From positions 122,420,070 to 122,484,069 of the forward strand of contig NC_134532.1 in NCBI RefSeq assembly GCF_050624435.1: 64,000 bases of DNA, given 5' to 3'. Of this stretch, positions 43,176 to 53,800 are shown one piece after another (positions within the stretch are counted from its first letter, which is position 1; the number at the start of each line of letters is the position of its first letter). The notes under the pieces were generated by a model. The model saw nothing but the letters and a program-made list of their open reading frames with translations, searched no databases and was not told where the DNA came from. This stretch comes from Tenrec ecaudatus. Lineage: Eukaryota > Chordata > Mammalia > Afrosoricida > Tenrecidae. The position numbers and the translations under genes are program-made.

Positions 43176-43434
43176 GTATTTCTATTTGTAAAGAGAGGGA
43201 TGGCGGCCACCTCTGAACTCTGATTGCCATGAGGCAGAAGTCAGACATGCCTCCACTGTCCATCCTTTACCTTGTTCTGACCCCTGTTCTGATTCCTTTC
43301 ATCTGCCCCTCTGCTACGTTTAGTGCTTTGTTGGAATAGTCATACAGAATTCAAAACAATATTTAGGACTGTAGACTTACTTGGGAACTTAACAGGTTAC
43401 AAAATGTTAAAGATACAGTGTTTTTGTCCTCGAC

Positions 43435-44500
43435 ACCTCAGCTGTGCTGGCAGGCATTGTCCCTGGCCTTCGGCATCTCAGGTTCATGTTCCCTTGTTCT
43501 TGTTCCAAGAGCCAAGAAACCACCACTGCCTCATGGACTTGGTGCTGCACCTCTGCCTGGACTCATGATCTCAGTGCTGTAGACTCTGATGCCTCTTCTG
43601 CTTCCACCACTTCTCCCATGTATTCCACTAGTAGCTCATCCCTCTGGATGTTCCTGGGATTCTGATATGGTTCACTCTTAAACTCAGTAGAATGATAAAA
43701 CTGATAACTGAGTTAGATAGAGTCCTCTATACTGGATTTGCATACTCCCATCTGTACTGACTTAATGTTCTATATTGTATCTCCATGTTCTAATATGCAT
43801 TGCAATGGCTACACAGAACTCACAAAAGTCATAATTAATGTCAGCGAAACATGCTCGGGGTTATTATCAGGACATATTACAAAATTCTGTCGTCTAATAT
43901 GTCCAAAGGACATACCACTCAACTATGAACCTCTGTTGGTCAGCAAACCCAGCTCCCTGAATTAAGTGCCCTGAGGCACCCTGCTCTGGTAAACCTCTGC
44001 CCAAAATACTCGGCTCCACCTTGCGGGTTAGCAAGTTTAACTTCCTCAATTAAGTGCGCAGAGGCGCCCCACTCCACAAAAAAACGTCCCACACAATAGC
44101 ATTCATCTTTACTTTCTCTGTGTTGGGAAGTTCATCACTTTCTCCCATAGTCTGGCTCCTGGTTCTGCGCCTGCTGCTGCCCTGATGGATCAGGAGGTTC
44201 ACTGCTCAGGAATCTCTGGTTCAGAGAAAGCATTCCACTCCTGGCTCTTGCTGGTGGTAAGGTGCTTCCTCCTGCTTCTCAGAAGGCTCATTTTATACAA
44301 AGGGAAATCCTGTTTGCAATCACTCCCAGGTGAATCCTATCAGTATCTTCCCCAGCCTTTTTACCAGTCCCAAGCAGAGAAAGATGGTTTGGTGAGAGTT
44401 AGAGTCTTTGGCTAGAAGAGCCATGTTAAACAGTTACTATCCCAACACCAGCCATTCACTGCATGGGAATTACAAAGATTACAGGTAGAAGAGCCATTTT
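43435..44500 (-). mobile_element. Possible retroviral LTR with an 88-bp tandem duplication
   Basis: Low in stops of regular repeat type but with LTR-like features on the minus strand: 'tgttgggatagtaactg' near 44450, a TATAAAA-like box (revcomp of 'ttttatac', about 44291) and a moderately GC-rich body. Within it, 43939-44026 is repeated from 44027 to about 44077 (shared 'ttaagtgc' and 'agaggcgccc'/'tgaggcaccc'). Family and ends are not determined. Confidence 0.35.
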
Positions 44501-46284
44501 AGCTTCACCACAGTAGTCGAATGCTTAGCTATATGCCCCACTGTGTTGAACAGCTATATTTAAGGACTTCTCTGTCACAGCTCGATTAAGATTTCACGAG
44601 CCTTCATTGAGTTTGGGCAAAATAAGTTGTTTTACTCTGAATTTTCATATCTATACTAAAAAGCTCATTGGATTTAGTAATGTTCAATGTCCCTTTTTAT
44701 GTCACCTTAATTTTAGCAGCCTGTTATTTATTCCCATCTCATAATAATTCTTTGAGCAAGGTATATAAATAAAAAAAAGCTTCGGTTCTAGAAGAACAAA
44801 GTTTATGTTGTAAGTTGTATATTTCATATTTTGAGTAAATATGATTTACTAACATGGAATAGTGTGCCTTTTACTTTGAAATAGTGTCAACTCATTACCG
44901 GTCCAGACAGGCCACTGGGTACAAATAGCTGTCCTAGGGATGACTCAGACGATTCATACTTGCCCTTAAGTGTGAGGTAAATTTTCCTTCACTTTGACAC
45001 AACTGAACCAGCCCCTACTCACAAATTCTTTATCACAGTACCCTTCCCTTGTTGCAGGCACAGCTAAATAGTTGCAAAGACAAGCCCTCTCTTCCACCAA
45101 AATCAAACAAAACAAAACCACTGCCATTCCAGGCCCTCTCTTACAGTAAAACCCAACCTACTAAGTTTTCTGAAAACTTCAAGTCACAAATGTTGACACG
45201 TTATGAACATGAAAACAGTAGTACTAATAACGGGTCACAGTGCATCATGTAAGATTCTGTTTCGCCATTGGTTTTGCGTTGGGTGTAATTGATGCACTCC
45301 CTCAGCTTTGCTCAGCTCACATTTGTCTGCCAGGCCCTAGACCCCTCGGTGTTGGACAGGCAGTTTCGTTGGTTGCTTTCGTTTCCATACGAGGCAATTG
45401 AAAATACTTTAGTCTTCCACGTCTCATTTTCACTGTATGGCTTATGGTCCTGCTCTGGTGGGAAATGCACTCACTCATATACTGAGTTTCCGTGATCGTC
45501 CTAGACCCACTGAAGCTTTTACTCTTCCCAATACTCCTAGACTTCACTGAAACACTGTGTCACAAGGAGTGGCATCTGATAGGTCCAAATGACCGCCAGG
45601 GGAGGGCATTAACCGCACGTGCGAAAACTGACCAATAACACAAAAGCACATAATACAAGACCCTCCTCAGATGGCTCAGTATTTCTGTACAGCCTGTTCT
45701 GGAAATGTGTCTGGTGACTGAGCAAAAAAAGAGTTGAATCTGCTTGGATAGCAGTGGCCAACTTAACACCACTTTGTAGTTATTCCTCCACTTTCTTTGT
45801 TTCCATCCACTCTCCCTTAATTATGCTTTTATGTAATTTCAACTACCAATAAAAGATTAGCAAATCATTTGAGGGATAAGGTAAAAGTCTCTCCCCAAAG
45901 AGCAGGCCTGTTTACACTTCCTGTAGAAGTGGTGATTCCACCACAGGTGTGGTACCTGCCCTGCCGAGCAATTCCTTGCATGTACCAACATCTGTCATGG
46001 GAAGTAGTGTAGCTACCAGGGGATGTGATGGGCATAGAGAGGCAACACAAACCTACCTGAGCTCTTGGTTGTGATTTGTCTGTGACTAATAAAACCTTTT
46101 GTCTCTGACTTGAGTATCATAACTTCTTCCAGCATCCATGAAATTTGAAAGCTAACTAAAAAGGCTGTGGAATGGGAGGACTCTTCGATAGAATTGCATG
46201 TCTTGCAAAAAAAGAACTTAATAGGATTAGGGTAATTGTCAATTTAAGGCACACCTGGACTCTGACAACTTTAAAGGATTCAAC

Positions 46285-46478
46285 AGTGTCACTACCATGG
46301 AGTCAGTTCTGACTTATGGCAACCCTATGGGGCAGGATAGAACTGCTCCCTTCCATTCTTAATACTGTGTTTGTGGGAGTAGAAAGCCTCGTCTCTCCCC
46401 TGTGGAGTGACTGGTGATTTTGAGCTATTGACCTTGCAGTTATCAGCCCAGCAGGGAACTCATTCTGCCACCAGGACT
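46285..46478 (-). mobile_element. AfroSINE, minus orientation
   Basis: 'tcactaccatggagtcagtt', 'tatggggcaggatagaactg' and 'cattctgccaccaggactgt' mark a nearly complete copy. Confidence 0.9.
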
Positions 46479-46495
46479 GTTCTAACAATTCAAAA

Positions 46496-46664
46496 AATTC
46501 AACTGTCATCCAGTCAATGCCAACTCATAGCAACTCAACTCATTGGACAGAGCTTTCCTTGTGAGTTTCTGAGACTGTAACTCTTTACCGGAGTAGAAAA
46601 CTGTCTTCAGAGGAGCTGCTGATGGTTTTGAACTGCTGACCTTGCAATTAGCAGCCCAACACAA
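46496..46664 (-). mobile_element. AfroSINE, minus orientation, adjacent copy
   Basis: 'gtcatccagtcaatgccaac', 'accggagtagaaaactgtct' and 'gcaattagcagcccaacac'. Same orientation as its neighbour 18 bp away. Confidence 0.9.
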
Positions 46665-46928
46665 ATTAAAAAACTTGCACTAGGAGGAAATACTCTATAT
46701 AGCAAAGGAAGCTCAAGACTTGTATAAATAAGTACTATTAGGAACCAGGGGAATATATGTAAAAATGGATCTGCACTGTATTGAAACGTTAATAAAAGGC
46801 TGTGTAGAGCAAAATTAATTCGTATGACAATTCACATTCACTTTAATATACATGTATTGACAATCTCCCTAGAAGACATAAAGGAGTCTAGATTGGCAAA
46901 AGCCACACGGCTTACTTGACTGTCACAA

Positions 46929-47892
46929 GAAACCAACCTTCTTTGCTGAAAGTGAGGAGCACTTGAAACACTTGTTGATCAAAGACTGCAGCCTTCAGTG
47001 TGAATTCCGACTCAAGGTAACAAAGACCCCAATCCTCACCACTGGAGTAGTAGGTCACAGTGAGATGTTACGGTTAGAGAAAAGGTTGAACTTCTTTCGC
47101 TCTCCAATCAATGCTCATGGAAGCAGCAATCGAGATCAAAAACAAGGTGCATTGGGTAAATGTGCTGCACAAGACCTCTTTTAGAGTGTTGAAAAGCAAG
47201 GTTTTACTTTGAGGGCTAAAATAGGCCTGCCCCAAGCCATGGTATTTTCCATTGCATCATGTGCATGTGAAAGTTGGACACTGAATAAAGACCGAAGAAG
47301 AATCCATCTTCTAAATTGTGCTGCTGGAGAAGAAGTGAGGCTTATTTCAAAGTGGCATGCTTCGGGGGTACTTATTAGCAGCTCTAACAGCGCACTGTTA
47401 CCCTAGCAGGACAGACCAGGCCAAGAGATTACTTCCAGAGAGGCCTATGGACATGGGAGAGAAGGAACTGTCCTAACTGAACAACTCTGTCCTTAGTACT
47501 TCCCCACTGAATTGTAACTTGTTAACTTACCTAATGAAATCCACAATCAAGAATAGGCAAAAAGAAAGCACCATAGACTGCTAAAAGGACTAACCTATTT
47601 GTGTTGGAAGAAGAATGGCCAGGTACTCCTTAGACTTAGAGGCAAGGAGGGCAAGATTCATCTTACATGCTTTGGACATTGTGTCAGCAGAGACCAGTCC
47701 CCGGAGAAGGACAACCTGCTCGGTGAAGTGGAAGGGCAGCAAAAGAAAGGGAGGTGCTCAACAAGACGGATTGACATATTGACAGGAACACTTGTGAGGA
47801 TGTCGCAGCACCGGTAGCGTTTTGTTCTGTTGGGCATAGGGTTGGTATGCGTCAGAACCAGCTCGATGGCACCTAACATTAACAACACAAAC
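46929..47892 (+). mobile_element. RTE/BovB-like LINE 3' part, plus orientation
   Basis: Starts in the reverse-transcriptase C-terminal coding part ('tttgctgaaagtgaggagca') and runs to the tail ('gtcagaaccagctcgatggc'). Between about 47333 and 47556 the expected sequence is replaced by about 225 bp of other DNA with an LTR-like end ('aacttgttaacttacctaat'). Stops are frequent; it is a dead copy. Confidence 0.82.
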
Positions 47893-47897
47893 CAACA

Positions 47898-48087
47898 AAC
47901 TCACTGCCATTGAGTCGATGCTGACTTGTAGCAAGTCTACAGAACAGGGTAGTACTAACCTTGTGCGTTTCTAAGACTACTTGGGGGGAGTAGAAAGCCC
48001 TGTCTTTCTCCCGCAGAGTGGCTAGTGGCTCCTAACTGCTGAGCTTCAGGACTGCAGCACATGTAATCACTACACCACCAGGCCTCC
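47898..48087 (-). mobile_element. AfroSINE, minus orientation
   Basis: 'cactgccattgagtcgatgc', 'ggagtagaaagccctgtctt' and 'cactacaccaccaggcctcc'. It directly follows the RTE tail. Confidence 0.9.
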
Positions 48088-49154
48088 TCGTCTCAAGGAA
48101 GATGGCCATAATTATCCTAGAGAACACCAGAAATGGAAGAAAATCAGGAACTTCTGCTGATGACAGTCCTAGGAGTGAGTGAGATCCACAGGTAACTTAA
48201 CTAGAGTGTTGCTTGATTTATATAATAGGGGAGAGACAAGAGTTATGTGCAGAAAGCTGAAGTCAGCTGCCACAATGAAAATTGTACTTATACTCTGTTT
48301 CCTGATTGAAGTCAGTTCATAGACCCAGAACGAACAATTAAGGGAAAGCCAAATCTTATTCCAGAAGATCATTTAAAACTGCAGGCATGTCTAGTTGAAA
48401 TGTCTCCTTTGCATAGAAAAATCTGCAGCTGCAACTTTTTTCAGCTTGACTAGTTCTCATCCATGAAATGTGACTCAATGTGATGGTTACAGTTTCAAGG
48501 CCAAAGCCTGGCTTGAAGCAGATGTCTTGTGGAAGGCAGAAGAATGATCTCTCAAAGTGTCCATTTTTCACGCCCCAGAAACTGACAACTTCATGTTCCA
48601 TGGCAAAAGATAATAGAATTGTTTGCTACTCAGCTAACCTCACGTTTTGTCCTGGGTTATATAAAAAGATCTACTATAATCACAGGATTCTTCAAAGTGG
48701 AACAGAAAGAAGAATCAAGTGCCAGTCTAATAGATACAATGTGAGAAAGACTCCACTGGCCCTTATTGGGTTTGAAGATGGAATGGAGTCTTAAGTCAAA
48801 GAATGAAGGTGGCCTCTAGAACTTGGAAAAGCATGGAAATGAATTCTCTAAACACTCCAGAAGGCTTGCAGCCGTGCTAATGCCTTGATTTTAGCCTAGC
48901 GTGACCTGTTTCAAAGTGCCAGCCTCCAGACCTGCAGTGATAGATTTTTGCAACCCATTAAGTTTGTGGTAATTTGTTAGAGCTCAATAGGAATCTAATA
49001 CTCTGCTCACCTCTCCTCTTTAGCCAAAGATGCAGTGCATTGATAATGAAGTCCTAGGTGATGGCTGAGCCACAGGACAAAAAGACCTTAGGTCTCTGGG
49101 TCACCAAATAAAAAAATGTCATTTGCTGACTGGGAGTACACAGTGGACTCTGAT

Positions 49155-49345
49155 GTGAGAAAGAAAGAATCTCTGTGATTGATGGGTCAAACCCACCAGG
49201 TACTCCAGAAGAGAAAGATGGGGCCAGTCTGCTGTAAAGATGTATTGCCTCGGAAACCCTACAAAGCGTTTTTTACACTGTCCCATGGGATCACTGTGAG
49301 TTGGAATCACCTCTCGATAGCAGTGGGTTTAATTTGGGATATGGT
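49155..49345 (+). mobile_element. AfroSINE, plus orientation, older
   Basis: 'gggtcaaacccaccaggtac', 'gaaagatggggccagtctgc' and 'gatcactgtgagttggaatc'. Confidence 0.82.
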
Positions 49346-49489
49346 TTGGATGGTGTTTGTTACAACGGTTTATCCCATCCCTCTGATTACAAATCTCTGT
49401 GTCCTCGTAGACTTTTTTTTTTAATGTGAACAACAGCAACATAGTTTTCTCCAGTTGGTCTAAAAATTAGCTAGACTGAATCTACAATA

Positions 49490-49985
49490 CAGGCATGTGT
49501 CACTTAACGTCCATGTAAACAACATCCAATCTCATGTGTGGTCCCATAAGTTTTTTTATCATTGTTTTAAGAGAAAGCAGCTCTCCTTTTGTTTATCATT
49601 TCCCATGAGTGGCTTTCAAAACCCCTAAACCCAGACTCCCACAGCACTGGACCACAGACGGGACCTGGGCGGTGAGGCAGAAGACATGGTTCTAGGTGCA
49701 GGTTCTTGACCTTTGTCTGGGGCAGGAGCTGTAGGTTACAGGCTGCTCCTGCTCAAGTTGCCTGGGCATGCTCCCTTCCACCCACGCTTGCTGCCTCTTC
49801 TCTGCTCCTGCCCCCCACTGCTGTTAGCACCCATTCTTTTGGCCTCTGCTAGCAGCAGCAGCGGCAGTGATGTGCACAACCAGAAGGAGGCTCCTAGAAG
49901 GTTTTAATATTGTTCACACAACATTCGAATTGTATAACATCCTGTTTCACAGAATGTACTGTGAATGTGAAATGATGCATGCTTG
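49490..49985. mobile_element. Tigger/pogo-like non-autonomous DNA transposon
   Basis: Left end CAGGCATGTGTCACTTAAC (49490) and right end ...TGATGCATGCTTG (to 49985) are imperfect inverted termini, each flanked by TA. 'gtgtggtcccataag' and 'tttcacagaatgtactg' match what I remember of Tigger-type elements in mammals. No transposase is readable. Confidence 0.6.
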
Positions 49986-50486
49986 TATTTAACATGGTCA
50001 CTCGGTACAGCCAATACATTACCAATACATGTAGAGTGGCATTAAGAGTGCACACAAATTACACCATTTCTTTAAAAACATCAAAATATCTTAAACAAAA
50101 TAATCACTAAAACCCTTGAGTGTTTCATTTTTCTTGTCAAGCCACAAAGTTCAATACTTGAGTCATTAAAAGTTGTGTGTTAGTCTTTTAAGTCTCGTAA
50201 GTTAGGGTATATATTTTTTCTTTCAGTGGGGGTGGAGGTGAGCATTTCCCTGGAAGACTCCAGTCCAACACTGAAGCACTAGATTGGGGAAGTCAGCTAT
50301 ATGAGAACATTCTCAGATGGTTTTCTCCTGACAGTTTCACTGCCTCGTTCTGGGTATGGACTGCTATCATGTCCCTCTGTGCATGAGCTACTACAATAGC
50401 ACAGGCTGAGAATCTATAAAGATGCAGATTTCGCTTGCACTTTGTATTAAAATGGACTCCAAATAGAAATAATTGTCTCACTATTA

Positions 50487-50492
50487 TTTATT
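50487..50492 (-). terminator. C4orf17: C4orf17 candidate polyadenylation signal
   Basis: AATAAA on the minus strand, about 155 nt past the C4orf17 stop. Confidence 0.5.
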
Positions 50493-50646
50493 TCCCAGCA
50501 TCTTATACAAGTTTTTTTGGAGATTTACATATGCTACAGAAAGACCTTATTGCTTCTTTGATTAAAAATTGTTTTTTAAAAATAATTTGATGTTGTAAAT
50601 GAAGTGAAGCCAAAGCTTATGAAAGAATTGGCCAAGTCTAGCATTT

Positions 50647-50849
50647 TTATCTCTGATATGCTAAAGGAGAATTCATTCTTTTAAGAGAGAGATTGTTTCC
50701 TTGTTCTGCACTCCGTGCCGACATGGATTTTGCTGTTATGCTGTCCTGAGTTTTAGGCCTGAGAGGAGACTTTGGCTTGCTGAAGTATTCTGTAATGGGT
50801 ATCTTCATCTGCTTCCTTTTTATAAACAAGGGAGGCTTGTACTCAGCTT
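50647..50849 (-). CDS. C4orf17: C4orf17 last coding exon
   Basis: 203 nt: completes a split Glu, then [31 protein letters not shown] and a tail ending PLAYQR before the stop at 50647-50649. The acceptor is TTTATTTCAG. The tail after SMSARS has little similarity to the human ending. Confidence 0.92.
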
Positions 50850-53800
50850 CTGAAATAAAAACATTCAGTAAGACGATCATGTGATTAAGACATAAATGCA
50901 GCTTTTGCTATCTTGGATATAGATGAATAAAGTGCACCCAAAATTCATAAAGCAATACATTTAGATTTTATTTTTACTGCTTGGTCATCTCTAATGAACT
51001 ATTTATTCTGCAACAAGCAGGATAATGTGTTCTTTCACTCTAAGAAACCAGCATGATTTTGGTAGGAATGTTTAGAGTTGGTCATTGGTTAAGGTCGGTA
51101 GGTAAGGATGGGCCCATTAGAGTCAGCTTTTGGTTATAGCAACCTATACTGGAATAGAATATTTGGGAATAAAGAATGTGTTAATATTGATTTATAGCAA
51201 TTAAACTTAAAACCATAATGTAAACAGATATTATTGAACAAAATAAATGGATTTTTAACAACAAGAAAAACAAAAGAAGGACACTTTCATGGTCTTACAG
51301 TACAGGGATGAGCTTGGTAGCAGAGGCCAGGTAGCATGAACTATCGTTGAGTGTCAGGGTAAGTAGGCCTGCCAGTATCTAAACTACACTTATGATTGCT
51401 TCATAGAAGAGGGTCTCTTGGGTTAGGTTATTCCCAAGATGCTCGAACAAAATCTATGAAAGTCTAGAGTGACCCCATGAACTCAGATTGATTACCATGT
51501 CATTCCTGATAGAAGGGAATTTGTAGATATAGCAAGATAGACTTTCATTTGAAGTTTCGACATACTTCATAGTCATTGTTCTATTGTTATTATGTTTGTT
51601 TGGGAGATAGAGACTGACAAACCCACTAGAATGCTTTAATTAGGTTGAGCAAGGTAGAATGTCCACAGTTCCTCTTTCTCCCCAGTCTGACTATGTGCTC
51701 GGGCAAATGTAATCTGGAGCTAGGCATCTCTAGAATAGTAGTATACTCTAGTTTAACTCATAAGACATCCATGTACAGCTGATTACACCGTTTATATTTG
51801 TTCACTTTGCTTTTAGTGAATATCAGTTGGCTTCATGATAGTTAATACATTAGGAACCAAAACTCTGAGATCTAGTTATTTTGTTGAGTCAATCCAGGGC
51901 CTCCCTTGTGGCTAGCGGGGCATAACAAACTTGTAATTCCTGATGTGTATCCTGCAAAGTATATTATTTCCCTCTAAGAAACAAATAGGCCCTGCTGTCC
52001 CGCACCACAGAGAGGTGTCTCTGATGAAGCACTTTGCCTTTCAATAAAAATCAAATGGATGCCAAATTTAGCTCTCTGAAAGTTTCAGGAATGCTGCCCC
52101 TTAGGAGGATAGTTGGAAGACGCTGTTTTATTTTACTGTTTTCCCCTTAAAACTACAAAGCTTTAAAAATCTATGTCTCTACATACTTATTTCCTTATAC
52201 TAACGCAGTTAATTATCACAAACTATACTTAACCTTTAGGTACATCCTTATTTTCTTCAGATCCTTGGCTTGACACTCTAAATCAATTAGAGACAGAGAA
52301 AGTTAATTTCACGGCTATATGCAAGTGTTGTCTGTTGGCTTCACTGTCAATAAAAGTGATGCATTCATACACTCCTCCTTTATTGGCTGGCAAATCCAAC
52401 ATTTCAACAATATTTTAAAAGTCTACAATCTGACGAGTTTTGCATTAATGACATCTGTCTGGCAATAAGGGGTAATACCATGGTTCAAGGTGAGAGTAGC
52501 ACTGGTGATTGTTAAGTTATGTGTCCTCTTGTGGGCCAGGATTCTCAGTGATTGACAGTTATGTAATGATGTCATCTGGCATTTATGTAAGCTAGCAGTT
52601 ACGTAATGATCTAAATCATCCTCCATTTTTGTTTAACACCAACTTTTTTTTAGAATTACATGTCTTTGGAATCAACCACGGGATAACTATCCCAATTCTT
52701 TGTTTTTCAATGAAGACAGTTTATATTGGCTTCCCAGTGAAAAATTTCTTCTGAGACTGGGTAAGTATCTAAATAGTATATTAGTGTCCTGAAGATAGAA
52801 AGACTTGCCCATTCTCCCAATTTTTTATCATAATGAAGCTTTAAAGCAGAGACAAATTGCAACTCAAAATTTTCTTTTATTTTAATGCTTTCTAAAGTGA
52901 CATGTTTCTTTGAATGTTTATTTTCACCAACTTTAAGCTTTACCAAATTTTAGCTTTTAAAGAACTATATTTATCTCCTTGTTTAAATAACACCGTACAA
53001 CACTTTCTTTCACAGGGTGTTTTACATAGGTATGTTATTGAAATCATAGGGTTTAACATTTATGCTGAAGTAATTCCCAGCCCTCAATAATTATTTTTCT
53101 TTATGGCAGCACCCAATCAGAGGGAATTAAGTGAAGCGATTACTTTTATTCCGAATTGGTATTTGACTATACTTAATAAGTAAATGTTCTTATATTTCTG
53201 CATTGCTATTCTCTTGGCACTCAGTAGAGAGGAAATTGACTCAGAAAGAAAGGTTGCTAGGTAAGGAAGACATACCAGTACCAGCTGCTGTCAAGTCAAT
53301 TCTGACTTGGGATGACCCTATGTGAGTAGAACTAACGTCTCAAGGGTTTTGATGGCTGATTTTTCAGAGGTAGAGAATCAGGTATTACTTCTAAGGCACC
53401 TTGGGGTAGACTTAGACCTCATACCTTTTGGTTAGTAAACTGCCTCAGTAACCACTTGTACCTCCCAGGGACTTCCCAAACTGTGTACAGTAGAATTATG
53501 AACAATTCTCAAATTGCATTTATGATACTGAAAGAAAAAAATTTACATTATTAGTCATTGACAGAATAAAAGGGTGACAAAATATGGTGGGGAAGCAGGT
53601 GATGGCCAGCTATCAGAAAGAGTAGCATCTGGGGTTTTAGCAGCTTGCCTTCAAACAAGGAGCCATCTAAGTGAGGCATCAACTCAGTCCACTTGGAAGA
53701 AGCACTGCAGACTGGGTGATGCAAGAATTGTAACTAAAACCCAGATCTGGAGGAGGGAATTGTATCAGAGCCCACATTGTGAACACGTGGCTTACAGAAG

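Larger units (their letters stand above)
42360..50480. other. Intergenic region between convergent TRMT10A and C4orf17
   Basis: Filled with SINEs (42420, 43030, 46285, 46496, 47898, 49155), an RTE piece (46929-47892), LTR-like sequence (43435-44500 and an AATAAA-bearing end near 46088) and a Tigger-like element (49490-49985). No gene was recognised. Confidence 0.6.
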
